This document shows, piece after piece, positions 44,801-54,030 of a stretch of 62,125 nucleotides of DNA. This DNA is from an uncultured Lachnospiraceae bacterium (GTDB taxonomy: Bacteria; Bacillota; Clostridia; Lachnospirales; Lachnospiraceae): assembly GCA_905234245.1 (NCBI GenBank), contig CAJOGN010000028.1:1-62125 (forward strand), in the 5' to 3' direction. Both the position numbers and the translations under genes were made by a program. Numbering within the stretch: position 1 is the stretch's first letter; each line of letters opens with the position of its first letter. The notes beneath the pieces are model-generated. The model ran no database searches, was not told the origin of the DNA, and saw only the letters and a program-made list of their open reading frames with translations.

Positions 44801-46806
44801 AGAGAGCAATTAATCATGATAAATCTGAATATGATTCAGAGAAATCTACTAATCTAACAATCTTCGATGAAACAGATAAGAGACCTATATATGATGGAAT
44901 CCTTGTGTCTGGACACACATATCTTGTAACTAAGGTGCTTCCTGATTCAGAATTAGGAATGGTTCCTTGGAAGTTAGAAATATATAAGAAGGATAATCCG
45001 TCTGTTAGATTCAGTAAAATAGGTTATACGCGAATAAAACCTAAGGATTCGTCGCAAGTAAAGGAGATAAAAGTACTTCAGATGAATCTTAATTACGATA
45101 TGACAAAGAATTCATCTAATTCTATTAATTTTGCCAATAATTATTGGTATACAGTTGATTATGATGAGTGGGGCAATCCTGTACTTAATGCTACGCTTCT
45201 GACAGATAGTAATAAGACGCAGTTCCAGAAAGATATGTCAAAGCTACTTGATGTTGATGATTTCAATATAAAAGTAGATTATATGGATAATACATATTGG
45301 GCCGCAGCATACAAGGGCGATTCGGAGAAATGGAGAAAAGCATTAATGGAATATGATATGCTTGTTATTGGTTTTCAGGATATGGCTCAGTTTACAAATG
45401 ATGAGACATATATTGCTGGATTCGAGGCGTTTAGAGATGCAGGTAAGTCCATTATTCTTAGTCATGACCTGGTAGCAGATGCAACGATTGACATACAGAC
45501 TAACAAGGATAATTGGGACAAAACTTCTGTTATTCAGGCAGATGTCAGGTATTACCTTCGAGATATATCTGGTCAGATCAGAAAGTATTATAATGCAGCT
45601 GATTATAATGACAAAGTAGGTGGAGATGATTACGATTATTTCCAATACTATTTAAATGGCGAACCACATACATTTGAGCCAAATGATTATTTTAAGATTT
45701 ATACAGCTGTCTACGAAGAATTTAATTCAAATCATAATAGAGAATACCTGATACAGGATCCGAATGATGTTGCTAATACACCTATATATAATAAGTATAC
45801 TTATACCTTAGGTAAATTCGATGATTGGCATTATACAGTAGATTGGGATCAAAGTGAAGATTACGGTATATGGGTGTCTTCACCTATACAAGTAATTAGA
45901 GATTACTATGAGAACCATGAGCATAAGCCTGCCGGTCTTATTATGGATAACTCCCTTAGAGCGATGCTTTATTATAATAATGTGAATTATGTTAATAATC
46001 AATTTAATGACAAGCTCGATAGATATGTTGACCGTAGAAGGACGGACCTTACATGGAATACTGGAACATTTGCCACATATAAGGTTAAATCTGTTAACGA
46101 GGGGCAGATAACAAAGTACCCTTATGAAATACCTCCAGTGTTGGATGTTGCGCAGACTCATGTCCAAAACTACCAGCTAGACTTAGAATATGATAATGAG
46201 GGTGATGTTCTAGTATGGTATAATCTTGCAGGCGATAATTACAAGAGTATTTATTATGGACGCGATCAGGATTGTCGTAATAATTATTACATCTATACCA
46301 AGGGAAATGTTACATATACAGGACTTGGCCATAGTGGTGGCATGACAGATACTGAGATGAGGCTATTCGTTAATACAATGGTTGCATCATATAGGTCAGG
46401 AGCTGCGGAACCATATATCACAGTTACTAATCCTGATGCTGTAAGTAATGGCAAGAATACTACAATGTATCTTGAAGACAGAGATAATGCTGGTTCTAAT
46501 ACAACTATCAATTATCGTATCGATGATGATACTACTAATAGTAAGATAGTAAGAACATACAATGTTAAGGTATATAAGGATGGTGTACTTCTTGATAACG
46601 AAAGTCATGATCCTGCATACAATTCTGGAACCAGACCAGAGGGATATACTATTCCTGTATCATATAGTGATGTCAAAGCAAACAGCGAGGTTACATACAC
46701 TATTGAATTGTATTCAACTTATAAGAACGATGATGGAGATGATGTTAATACAAAAGACACCAGAACAGTTACGGTGTCACTCATGCCAATGTTCGACCTA
46801 AGGTAA
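41818..46806 (+). CDS. Giant membrane-anchored surface protein (DUF5057-like), pilus-associated
   Basis: The start is GTG 41818, six bases after AAGGAG; a GTG at 41794 precedes the ribosome site. The 1662-residue product has one TM helix at about residues 10-33 and is otherwise extracellular. It resembles DUF5057 proteins of Clostridial pilus loci from memory. Notable segments: YTILEIVPDEESASLGYLI near the N-terminus; a Ca-binding-like TDSNSNGIFEG loop; YDMLVIGFQDMAQFTNDETYI...GKSIILSHDL and VTYTGLGHSGGMTDTEMRLFVNTMVASY, which look like a degenerate glutamine-amidotransferase-like fold; and an Ig-like end (SYSDVKANSEVTYTIELYSTY). No sortase motif. It may be a PilY1-like adhesin; that is inference. 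Confidence 0.6.
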   Translation: MGKGIKKSKVILVVSVVVVALVVGAIAFFSVNALQASDDSALPSYTKKDMDKTLGSPENPYTILEIVPDEESASLGYLISGQEPQNLKAIGSTDLNNPDSAAAIYKEAFASATSPSAYVGDRANAYIFDADKASIGTTPVSGFAENEDKYESEASPGTDMAYSEFGYFTKVSGGKGAYNYDYTRKCFIPAAGGNYTWTSVGEFQHVGTGQVPQGSVPCARMLDNSLGEDRGYTYDSDKNTGAVGESAFKYYYSPMGDFVWVPNNYFNNEDIFRENATDTEIKAAKDGDKLYMTRTEKKYYVYESSVIICNDIPIKYLVGPDATAMTFKTQIVSVTPKQLKVDDFNTSEADKAKDLIDTCDAIYVHNSAIGYRIADALNPKPASGEEKKAIPRNFDKSSTSGDLSLKTAERIIERGAEGVSKDAFGQVTKGPAAIIFDEEAIKTANSYVNSYGNPDNTKNCANLKLLYDVYNNLGAKLAYNWMSGSDYSDKLSAASAQQGYRNFSYNEADALGKSQFVYNYTGEDDSWLTTDFGNESKVAKSNLNEPAFDDVSTFINQDCGNSMSVAKMFMAINLEADAYNQPDHLRILELEPNKQYMYDANNKDSWVKYYLDLMPWYVGTSADIGKDVTITAMPTWEFIGKNEDVNENYDMIIVGNKQQDETNGAQGYNDPSMNVTWYGQTKGFSYTAVGDLITTFGGDAVADADPEREAYYINRIKNNKFIDEDYNRWEGTKENNFSERKRKYDLDYKWKWGLLQNSKWINSWNGEVMGYSGDYYEWGFQAKLVAAVVGGGDALGSGGLRWWYQKNAKNHNFVYGTKHGSDANMIGLRYAGNDLTKKKYDQLVDYSTQAPLIVSDDLYWPEDNPFRDYAFEITLDKSSFVYKLADKNKDDDTTVYKHARAIEANSRLNDVKNNLLSYNCNVTFTNTNSGTEGLPREYKEDDAINYNQQMNSAGNNVLEYHFVLEGDKNTNYGVDVYTDSNSNGIFEGSISHEKERAINHDKSEYDSEKSTNLTIFDETDKRPIYDGILVSGHTYLVTKVLPDSELGMVPWKLEIYKKDNPSVRFSKIGYTRIKPKDSSQVKEIKVLQMNLNYDMTKNSSNSINFANNYWYTVDYDEWGNPVLNATLLTDSNKTQFQKDMSKLLDVDDFNIKVDYMDNTYWAAAYKGDSEKWRKALMEYDMLVIGFQDMAQFTNDETYIAGFEAFRDAGKSIILSHDLVADATIDIQTNKDNWDKTSVIQADVRYYLRDISGQIRKYYNAADYNDKVGGDDYDYFQYYLNGEPHTFEPNDYFKIYTAVYEEFNSNHNREYLIQDPNDVANTPIYNKYTYTLGKFDDWHYTVDWDQSEDYGIWVSSPIQVIRDYYENHEHKPAGLIMDNSLRAMLYYNNVNYVNNQFNDKLDRYVDRRRTDLTWNTGTFATYKVKSVNEGQITKYPYEIPPVLDVAQTHVQNYQLDLEYDNEGDVLVWYNLAGDNYKSIYYGRDQDCRNNYYIYTKGNVTYTGLGHSGGMTDTEMRLFVNTMVASYRSGAAEPYITVTNPDAVSNGKNTTMYLEDRDNAGSNTTINYRIDDDTTNSKIVRTYNVKVYKDGVLLDNESHDPAYNSGTRPEGYTIPVSYSDVKANSEVTYTIELYSTYKNDDGDDVNTKDTRTVTVSLMPMFDLR

Positions 46807-46837
46807 TATCAGTACTACAACTACAGATAGTATTAGT

Positions 46838-46873
46838 AAAGCCCCTTAAAGCGTGATGTTTTAAGGGGCTTTG
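46838..46873 (+). terminator. Hairpin terminator after the first giant protein gene
   Basis: A 13-bp stem AAAGCCCCTTAAA/TTTAAGGGGCTTT with loop GCGTGATGT, T-rich 3' strand. The rest of the 373-base gap to 47180 is AT-rich and holds only the next promoter. Confidence 0.75.
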
Positions 46874-47080
46874 TCTAAGCACAACATAATTTTTATCGAA
46901 CAAATTCTTTTTTTTTATTAATTCTTATTCTGTCGTTAAATTCTCCTAAATACCAATAAAAGAGGATTATCACTTTATTTATTCAATTATGTAGATAATG
47001 TTATAAATAATTAAATTGTGAGTAATACCTACATAGACTTACTTATTGAGTATATTTTTGTGAAAAATGCACAATTTATG

Positions 47081-47110
47081 TTGCGTATTTTACATTTCGT
47101 GTGCTATTAT
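47081..47110 (+). promoter_or_regulatory. Candidate promoter of the second giant surface protein gene
   Basis: -35 TTGCGT (47081-47086), 18-base spacer, extended -10 TGCTATTAT (hexamer at 47105-47110), 70 bases before ATG 47180. Same layout as the promoter at 41723. Confidence 0.45.
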
Positions 47111-47179
47111 ACAAAATAAGGGGTAGTATACACATTATTTGGTTCAATGTTAGTTGGGTTAGACTGTAAGGAGCAAGGC

Positions 47180-50100
47180 ATGAGTAGTAACGTACAGAAA
47201 AAAACTATAATAATTGTATTAGGAGTGGTAATAGCGTTTTTGGTTGGTGTACTTGCAACGTCAACGGTTGCGGTAATCAGTGCGTCAAGCGGAAGCCCTC
47301 TGCCTTCCTATAATAGCAAGGATTCTTCTAAGCCACTTGGCAGTACTGAGAATCCTTTTACTATATTAGAGATTGTTCCTGATGTGAGCAGTGCAACTGT
47401 AGGTTATCTTATCAAGGGCTCAGAGCCTAGGAATCTTCTGTCCATAGGAGCTGCTGATAAGAGTAATCCTGAGTCGGCTGCGGGAATTTATGCAGCAGCA
47501 TTTGCCAGTGAGACGAGTCCGTCATCTACTATTGGTGACCCTATCGAAGCGCATATATTCAAGCAGGATCAGGGTAATATCGGTACTGTTCCTGATTCGG
47601 GATTTACGGAAAAGAAGGATGCTTATAAGTCGGAGTCTGACCCCGGAACAGATATGGCTTTTTCTGAGTACGGATATTATAGCAAGGTGACACCGGGAAC
47701 AGGTACTTATTCATATAATGCTACAAAGGGATGCTTTGTGCCTACTCTGGCAGGTGACTTTGCATGGACATCTGTCGGAGAATTCAGATATGTGGGGCTC
47801 GGACAAGGCAATTGTTCCCGAGTTATGTATTACATCGATGGTAACGAGTATAAGGAGAGAGAATATTCTTATCGCTATGATGAGTCTAGAGGTGCATCCG
47901 GAAGCCGGGCATATGCATATACATTTTCCATGACGGGAGACTTTACATGGGTTCCTAATAATAATTACAATAATGAGAATATATTTGCAGAGAATCAAAG
48001 TGAGATGACTTATGTGGATGGCAAGGAGACTAAGAATAGACCCATTGCACAGGCACAGGTGGGCGATAGGCTATATATGGCTAGGACGGAAAATGTGTAT
48101 TACAGCTATACAGCCAGTGAGATTATATGTAATGACCTGCTCCTTAAGAGTGTGGTAGGAGAAGGTACAAGCGGACTTAACTATTCGACTCAGGTTGTAA
48201 CGGTAACTCCTGCTCAGCTAGATGTTGATGACAGCAATACAAATGAAGCTGACAGAGCTAAGGAGCTTATCAATACGGCAGATATGATTATTGTGCACAA
48301 TTCTTCTACAGGATATAGGATAGCTCAAGCACTAGAGGGTAGCAGCGTGTCTGAGGACGACATACCGCAATTTAGTGCCAACGGGCCTTCAAGAGATATC
48401 AACGAGAAGACAATGAATGCTCTTATTGAGCGAGGTGCGACTGCTAATCCTGCAGCAATAATGTTCGATGAGGAAGCTATAGGAATCGCTTCTTTCGGTG
48501 GATGTCAGTATCTTAACAGGCTGTACGAGGTATATAATAACCTAGGTGCGAAGCTTGCATATAACTGGAAGAGCGGTCAGAACTACCTTGTGAAGCTTAA
48601 CAGTGCAAGAAATGACAGCGCTTACAAGAATTATTACAGGAATTTTGGTTATGACGAAGTAGATGCTTTGGGTAAATCTAACTTCGTATATAACTATGTG
48701 GGAATGAATGGCGAAGGTTATAATGATGATTCGTGGCTTACTACAGAATTTGCTAAAGGTGACAAGATAGTTAAGTCGGACAAGAATTCTCCTGCATTTG
48801 AGAATGTAGGCGGTGGGGATTCTATGTCTGTAGCGACTATGATGTCTGCAATATACAAGGAGTCGAAGGGGTATAATCAGCCTGATAAGCTTCGTATATT
48901 GGAGCTGCAGCCTAATGAGAAATATTATTATGATGCCAACAATAAGGATTCATGGGTAATGTATTACCTGTCACTATTCCCCTGGTTCATCGGTACGAGT
49001 ACGGATATAGCTGATGATGTAACAGTTACTACTATGCCGACTTACGAATTCATTGGAAGAAATGAAGACCCTAACGAGAATTACGATATGATTCTTGTGG
49101 GAAGTAAGGAGCAGGATGCAACGAATGGTGGGCTCAATGGTGGTAAATACGGATATAATGATGCACTGCCCAATCAGATGGCATATACTGCTGTAGGTGA
49201 TTTAATCACTACGTTTGGTGGAGACGAAATTGCGGATCAGGCAATAGAGAATAAAGAAAGTTATAAGTGGCACTATGGAGTATTTAGGAATAATAAGTGG
49301 TCTTGGACAAAGCATGCTTATATTCAAAAAGACGGTGGCTGGTTTGTATATAGTGATACTTATGCTAATTTTAAGAAGAGATTCGTATACCAGTATTATG
49401 ATTACAAGGACGGTACTAATATCAGTTCTATTTTTGATGACGGGTTAACATGGTGGTATGAGTATTCTCCGAAGGGTCTGCTTGCGAACGGATTCGATGT
49501 ATTCGCAACAAAGCATGGTTCTGATGCCAATATGATAGGTCTTCGTTATTCGGGTAACGATCTTACGAAGAAGAAGTATGACCAGCTTCTGGATTTTGCG
49601 AATCAAGGACCTGTTATAGTATCTGATGATTTATACAGTAATGCTATGGGAGACTCTGATAATCCTAATACATATACATTAGATAAGAGTTCCTTCATAT
49701 TCCAGTTGGCTAAGAAGAACCTGGACAATTCTGCGGTTAATAAGTATGCCCATGGTGTGACAGACAGGATTAATACTGTTAAGAAGAATATGGAGGAGTA
49801 TACATGCTTTGCTACATTTACTAATACTGCCAATAATGAGCCAGGACTTCCCAAGGAGTATGACCAGAATGCAGCAATCAACTATAATACGCAGAAGGAT
49901 TCTGCAGGTAATAATGTATTGCAGTATCATTTCGTACTTAACGGAGATGACGACTCGGTATATGGTGCCAATGTATATACTGACAGTAATGGTAATGGTA
50001 TATTCGAAGGATGTATTAATTATCTCAAGGAAAGAGAAGCAAATAACGATACGAAGGAATATGATTCAGAGAGGTCGAATACCCTAACTATATTCGATGA

Positions 50101-50326
50101 GACAATTAAGGGATATATATATGATGGTAATCTATATAGCGGTCATACATATCTTGTAACCAAGATAATACCGCCTTCTGATGTGGGAATGGTACCCTGG
50201 AAATTGGAGATATACAACAAAGCCAATGATGATGTAAGATTCTCTGAAATAGGATATACAAGGATTCCATCATATGGCAACAAGAAGACAATTAAGGTAC
50301 TTCAGATGAATCGAAAATGCACCTGA
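47180..50326 (+). CDS. Second giant surface protein (paralogue), N-terminal part before a frameshift
   Basis: The start is ATG 47180, six bases after AAGGAG. The 1048-residue product aligns by eye with the protein at 41818 along its whole length: TM helix, SPLPSYNSKDSSKPLGSTENPFTILEIVPD, the DSNGNGIFEG loop, and GMVPWKLEIYNKAND. It ends abruptly at KVLQMN-RKCT. In the paralogue KVLQMN continues. The homologous continuation lies in another frame from GAA 50313, so one base was gained or two lost at 50309-50313. Unless this is a sequencing error or a recoding site, the gene is broken here. Confidence 0.7.
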   Translation: MSSNVQKKTIIIVLGVVIAFLVGVLATSTVAVISASSGSPLPSYNSKDSSKPLGSTENPFTILEIVPDVSSATVGYLIKGSEPRNLLSIGAADKSNPESAAGIYAAAFASETSPSSTIGDPIEAHIFKQDQGNIGTVPDSGFTEKKDAYKSESDPGTDMAFSEYGYYSKVTPGTGTYSYNATKGCFVPTLAGDFAWTSVGEFRYVGLGQGNCSRVMYYIDGNEYKEREYSYRYDESRGASGSRAYAYTFSMTGDFTWVPNNNYNNENIFAENQSEMTYVDGKETKNRPIAQAQVGDRLYMARTENVYYSYTASEIICNDLLLKSVVGEGTSGLNYSTQVVTVTPAQLDVDDSNTNEADRAKELINTADMIIVHNSSTGYRIAQALEGSSVSEDDIPQFSANGPSRDINEKTMNALIERGATANPAAIMFDEEAIGIASFGGCQYLNRLYEVYNNLGAKLAYNWKSGQNYLVKLNSARNDSAYKNYYRNFGYDEVDALGKSNFVYNYVGMNGEGYNDDSWLTTEFAKGDKIVKSDKNSPAFENVGGGDSMSVATMMSAIYKESKGYNQPDKLRILELQPNEKYYYDANNKDSWVMYYLSLFPWFIGTSTDIADDVTVTTMPTYEFIGRNEDPNENYDMILVGSKEQDATNGGLNGGKYGYNDALPNQMAYTAVGDLITTFGGDEIADQAIENKESYKWHYGVFRNNKWSWTKHAYIQKDGGWFVYSDTYANFKKRFVYQYYDYKDGTNISSIFDDGLTWWYEYSPKGLLANGFDVFATKHGSDANMIGLRYSGNDLTKKKYDQLLDFANQGPVIVSDDLYSNAMGDSDNPNTYTLDKSSFIFQLAKKNLDNSAVNKYAHGVTDRINTVKKNMEEYTCFATFTNTANNEPGLPKEYDQNAAINYNTQKDSAGNNVLQYHFVLNGDDDSVYGANVYTDSNGNGIFEGCINYLKEREANNDTKEYDSERSNTLTIFDETIKGYIYDGNLYSGHTYLVTKIIPPSDVGMVPWKLEIYNKANDDVRFSEIGYTRIPSYGNKKTIKVLQMNRKCT

Positions 50327-50420
50327 TACTACAGTTAACTTTGCAGACAACTCAGATGTTGGTAGAAAGTTCAAGAATTATGTCTCAGGATTAGAGGATT
50401 TTGATGTTAACCTTACCTTT

Positions 50421-52022
50421 ATGGATAATCAGACATGGTGGAGAACTTATGGCGGTAACAGGACGAAATGGACAGAAGACCTGATGAAATATGATATGCT
50501 TGTCATAGGCTTCAAGGATGTAGCCAACTTTACCAATGATGAAGATTATATATATGGATTCACGAAATTCTTAGAAGCCGGAAAATCTGTAATACTTAGT
50601 CACGATCTTGTACAAGATGTTACAATTAAGATGACACAGAAAATTCCTAACTCTGATACTACAGGAATGATTCAAGCGGATGTAAGATATTTTCTAAGGG
50701 ATATATCAGGTCAGATAAGAAAGTATTATGATGCTGAGTCGGGTAGCAATGATTACTCATATATGGATTATAAGTCTAATGGAAGAGAGTTGACATTTGA
50801 GCCAAGTGATAATTTCAATATATATACATCCATAAAGGAAACATGGAATGGTGGAGTATTCGATCATAGTGATAATATAATGTCTCTAGAAGTAAGAGAG
50901 AATTACAATGTCAATCCTGTATTTGATAAGTATACATACACATACGGAGACTTTGACAATCCTCTCTTGACAGAGTCTTTTGGTACAATAAGACATCCGT
51001 ATCATAGAGAGATGGCAATTACTACGCCAAGCAGAGTAATCAGAGATTATTATACAACACATGAACACAAACCGGCTAATCTTATAATGGATAATTCCGT
51101 AAGAGCGATGCTGTTCTATAATTATATCTACTATGTAGAGAATACTAAGTATGGTCCAACAACCGGATTCGTAGATAGAATAGACAGGTCAGTTAGAAAT
51201 ATTGACTTAAATGATCAGGAACAGAGGCATAGGCTGGTATGGGGAGACGATGCCTTCCTTACCAACAGAGTTCAAGCTGCTAATGAAGGTCAGATTACTA
51301 AGTATCCTTTCGCGATACCGGATACACTATTCGTTGCAGATACACATGCTCAGAATTATCAATTAGACTTAGAATATGATAACGATGGAGATGTACTTGT
51401 ATGGTATAACCTCGCTGGAACAGATAACAGGGACGATGGTGGTAAGTCTCAGGTTAATTCAGGTTCTATTAGTGTATATGATGGCAAGAATCAGGATTCA
51501 CGCAATAATTATTACATTTACACTAAGGGAAATGTTACATATACAGGATTAGGACATAGTGCTAGCAGCAACTCACCAATGTCTGATGACGAGATTAAGC
51601 TCTTCATTAATACAATGGTTGCTGCTTATCGTTCAAGTGCATCAGATCCATATATTACGGTGCTTAATCCTGATGCAGTAACTAATGGTAATAATACAAC
51701 GCTGTATCTTGAAGACCGAGACATTGGCGCTGATGGTACGATTAGATATCGTATAGCTGATGACACTACTAATTCTAAGATTGATAGAAAGTATCAATTG
51801 CTTATATATAAGGATGGCGTGTATCAGGATCAGATTTATCCGGCGGAACTTTCCAAGGAATACAAAATACCAGTATCATTTAGTGATGTTAAGGCAAATG
51901 GTGAAGTGAAATATATGATAATTCTTAATTCATCATATCATAACGACCAAGGGGTAGAGGTGTTGACGTCTACTACACAGAATATCAATGTAGATCTTAT
52001 GCCAATGTTCGGTCTAAGGTAG
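50421..52022 (+). CDS. Second giant surface protein, C-terminal part after the frameshift
   Basis: The homologous frame is open from about 50313 (ENAPDTTVNFADN); the first ATG in it is 50421, without a ribosome site. The 533 residues match the C-terminal third of the 41818 protein: YDMLVIGFKDVANFTNDEDYI, ILSHDLVQD, DVRYFLRDISGQIRKYYDA, VTYTGLGHSASSNSPMSDDEI, and the closing DLMPMFGLR against DLMPMFDLR. With the 47180 part it makes a protein of about 1613 residues. On its own this piece has no membrane anchor or signal. Confidence 0.65.
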   Translation: MDNQTWWRTYGGNRTKWTEDLMKYDMLVIGFKDVANFTNDEDYIYGFTKFLEAGKSVILSHDLVQDVTIKMTQKIPNSDTTGMIQADVRYFLRDISGQIRKYYDAESGSNDYSYMDYKSNGRELTFEPSDNFNIYTSIKETWNGGVFDHSDNIMSLEVRENYNVNPVFDKYTYTYGDFDNPLLTESFGTIRHPYHREMAITTPSRVIRDYYTTHEHKPANLIMDNSVRAMLFYNYIYYVENTKYGPTTGFVDRIDRSVRNIDLNDQEQRHRLVWGDDAFLTNRVQAANEGQITKYPFAIPDTLFVADTHAQNYQLDLEYDNDGDVLVWYNLAGTDNRDDGGKSQVNSGSISVYDGKNQDSRNNYYIYTKGNVTYTGLGHSASSNSPMSDDEIKLFINTMVAAYRSSASDPYITVLNPDAVTNGNNTTLYLEDRDIGADGTIRYRIADDTTNSKIDRKYQLLIYKDGVYQDQIYPAELSKEYKIPVSFSDVKANGEVKYMIILNSSYHNDQGVEVLTSTTQNINVDLMPMFGLR

Positions 52023-52078
52023 GCAGGCTGTCGTTGGTTGTTGGTAGGTAAGTTGAAGAGTACATAAGGACATAATTT

Positions 52079-52108
52079 AAGCCCCTCAGGCGATTGCTTG
52101 AGGGGCTT
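52079..52108 (+). terminator. Terminator-like hairpin, repeat copy 1
   Basis: AAGCCCCTCAGGC-GATT-GCTTGAGGGGCTT, a stem of about 13 bp with one G.T pair. The same sequence recurs at 53109 and 54284. It probably ends transcription of the second giant gene and of the minus-strand Rpn gene. Confidence 0.75.
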
Positions 52109-52127
52109 AGTGGTTTTATATGAAACT

Positions 52128-52973
52128 CTAGGACTTATTAATGGAGAGTTTTAACTCTTCGAGTTCTTTTTTGAGCATTTGGTTTTCTGCTTCAAGTGCC
52201 TCTCGTTCCTTGCGACCTTCTTCGCGACCTTCTTTACGACCTTCTTCACGACCTTCTTCACGTATACCTTTTACAAATACTTCTTCATTAAATTCTGTAA
52301 TAACCATATTCATAACCTCCGCTCTATTCTTAAGAAGGATGTCTTTAAGAATGTTTTCATTAATACATCTAGTAACTGCCTTATCGGTAGCTTCTTTTAT
52401 TGTATGTTCCTTCTTGTAATATTTAACGTAGTTAACTAGAGTCATATAATCTGATAAAGGTTTGCATTTGAGAAGCAATTCGTCATTTTGTCCCTTGTTG
52501 AGATTATACATAATTGCAGTCCACTCAAAATTGTTATCATCACGCTTATTCATGAACGAATCAGATAATCTGAGTGTCATTATTGGTGGCTTGCTAACAT
52601 CACCGTTGTAGAATACAACATACTGTGGTGTTGGTATACTTATTAGTTTTGTTCCATATATGTTTAGCTCTTTTTCTGTAATATATGCGTTATAGAGATC
52701 GGAAAAATACATTAGACCTCTTAGTGGCATGTTAGGATTATAAGTACTTTGCTGTTCCCATAATGGAAGAAAACTGTCAATTAGAAATGCTACATCATTT
52801 TTCATTTTGATGTAGACGGCATCGGATAGCGTTCTGATTTCTAAATCTTCTGGATTAGAATAGCTCGTATTGTTAAGGGCGTTGTAGAGAGATAATATGT
52901 TATCCTTCATATCCTCGCGCCCAAACAATAATCGAAATAGGCTATCCTTGTGCTTTTGGTTGATTTGTTTCAT
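52128..52973 (-). CDS. Rpn family recombination-promoting nuclease-like protein
   Basis: I chose the ATG at 52973, eight bases after AAAGGAGGT; a longer frame from 53012 begins before the ribosome site. The 281-residue product starts KHKDSLFRLLFGREDMKDN, the standard Rpn/PD-(D/E)XK opening. It has KNDVAFLID and LWEQQSTYNPNMPLRGLMYFSDLY, which carries the D, E and Q of the nuclease core, and a PQYVVFYNG strand. The C-terminus is a tandem E-E-G-R-K-E-G-R coiled coil typical of this family. Rpn proteins are DNases that promote recombination; here it marks an accessory region. Confidence 0.8.
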   Translation of the reverse strand: MKQINQKHKDSLFRLLFGREDMKDNILSLYNALNNTSYSNPEDLEIRTLSDAVYIKMKNDVAFLIDSFLPLWEQQSTYNPNMPLRGLMYFSDLYNAYITEKELNIYGTKLISIPTPQYVVFYNGDVSKPPIMTLRLSDSFMNKRDDNNFEWTAIMYNLNKGQNDELLLKCKPLSDYMTLVNYVKYYKKEHTIKEATDKAVTRCINENILKDILLKNRAEVMNMVITEFNEEVFVKGIREEGREEGRKEGREEGRKEREALEAENQMLKKELEELKLSINKS

Positions 52974-53108
52974 GTGTATGACCTCCTTTGGCTTAAAAAA
53001 AAGGAGAATCAAGACAACTTCAAAAACTATATTTTATTAAAACTCTATCTATCTCTACCAATATAATATCATCATGGAATATAACTCGCAATATAAAATA
53101 TAAATGAT

Positions 53109-53137
53109 AAGCCCCTCAGGCGATTGCTTGAGGGGCA
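53109..53137. terminator. Terminator-like hairpin, repeat copy 2
   Basis: Same stem and loop as 52079 over 28 bases. Read on the minus strand it follows the HicB gene and is followed by a T-rich tract, so it may serve HicAB. Confidence 0.65.
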
Positions 53138-53153
53138 TTGTTGTTGGATGTGT

Positions 53154-53501
53154 TTATGTTTGAATAGTGGAAAGCTTTAACTCTACGGCTTCTTCAATGA
53201 AACTATTAAGGCTTTGATTGTGGGTAATAGCATAAATAGCTGCACGGCGGTGATTATCCTTGTTTTTAAAACGGACATTTAAACTACCTTTATATGCTTT
53301 CTCAGGTTTTATACCTTCTGATTCGCATAGAGCGAGATAGTCATCAATCGCTTTATGAAAGTCTGATATAAGCTCTTGTGCATTGGTTCCTTCATAGGAG
53401 ATTAAAGAACGAATACCTTGTACTTTTCCATAAAACACACAGTCTTTTTCAGAGAATTCTATACTTCCAACATAACCTTTATATTCAATAATATTATTCA
53501 T
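53154..53501 (-). CDS. hicB: HicB family antitoxin
   Basis: A 115-residue antitoxin. The N-terminal half is the degenerate RNase-H-like HicB domain (YKGYVGSIEFSEKDCVFYGKVQGIRSLISYEG, then FHKAIDDYLALCESEG). The C-terminal half (SLNVRFKNKDNHRRAAIYAITHNQSLNSFIEEAV) is a ribbon-helix-helix DNA-binding domain. It neutralises HicA and represses the operon. Its start overlaps the hicA stop by one base. In this operon the toxin gene comes first, the usual hicAB order. Confidence 0.88.
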   Translation of the reverse strand: MNNIIEYKGYVGSIEFSEKDCVFYGKVQGIRSLISYEGTNAQELISDFHKAIDDYLALCESEGIKPEKAYKGSLNVRFKNKDNHRRAAIYAITHNQSLNSFIEEAVELKLSTIQT

Positions 53502-53758
53502 TATATAAGACCCTCCTGTTCTAATTGTTCAATTAATTGCTTGACTTGATAGTCAAGAAGTTCTTTACGTTGGTGAGGTTTGTGAAGCAAAATCTTAGAA
53601 TTATGCTCATCGCTTGAAAACATTATTCTTGAACCACTTGTTTTTCCTTTATTGTTTTTATGATAGGATAAGTACTCTAACAGAGATTCTGCCTCATCGA
53701 ATGTAAAGTCTTTGGGTTTTGCTTTTAGTTTAGCAATTAATTTGTCTTTTTTTCCCAA
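53501..53758 (-). CDS. hicA: HicA family toxin
   Basis: I place the start at TTG 53758, nine bases after AAGGAGG; the longer frame from 53809 has no ribosome site. The 85-residue product has the HicA double-stranded-RNA-binding-like fold: KLKAKPKDFTFDEAESLLEYLSY, then GKTSGSRIMFSSDE and the catalytic-type histidine in KILLHKPH. HicA toxins are translation-independent RNases. It forms a toxin-antitoxin pair with HicB downstream. Confidence 0.8.
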   Translation of the reverse strand: MGKKDKLIAKLKAKPKDFTFDEAESLLEYLSYHKNNKGKTSGSRIMFSSDEHNSKILLHKPHQRKELLDYQVKQLIEQLEQEGLI

Positions 53759-53892
53759 TACTATGTTCCTCCTTAAATATAGTATAACATGAGTAAGAAA
53801 CTGTCGCAACTAAAAATAGTCGCAACGCTGATTGGAATGAATAATTGTTGATATTAATCAAATATCGCATTATAATACGAGGAGTATAGAGT

Positions 53893-53994
53893 TTGAATAA
53901 TTATAATGATTATTTAAATATTTCCTGGAAAGAAAAAGAAAAAATACGTCACGAGATTAATACAAATATGGTTTTGATGAGTATATCTTTATAG
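53893..53994 (+). CDS. Possible small ORF, 33 residues
   Basis: TTG 53893 with GAGGAG upstream opens a 33-codon frame (NNYNDYLNISWKEKEKIRHE...). It ends 36 bases before the next gene. It may be the remnant of a longer gene rather than a functional peptide. No family recognised. Confidence 0.25.
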   Translation: MNNYNDYLNISWKEKEKIRHEINTNMVLMSISL

Positions 53995-54030
53995 CTAAGG
54001 TGCCAGATTTGGATTGAGAGGAGAGTTTGT

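Noticed and set aside
46807-47179. c-di-GMP riboswitch before the giant surface genes
   Set aside because: I looked for the GEMM-type conserved core because pilus genes are often controlled this way; the leaders are short, AT-rich and lack it.
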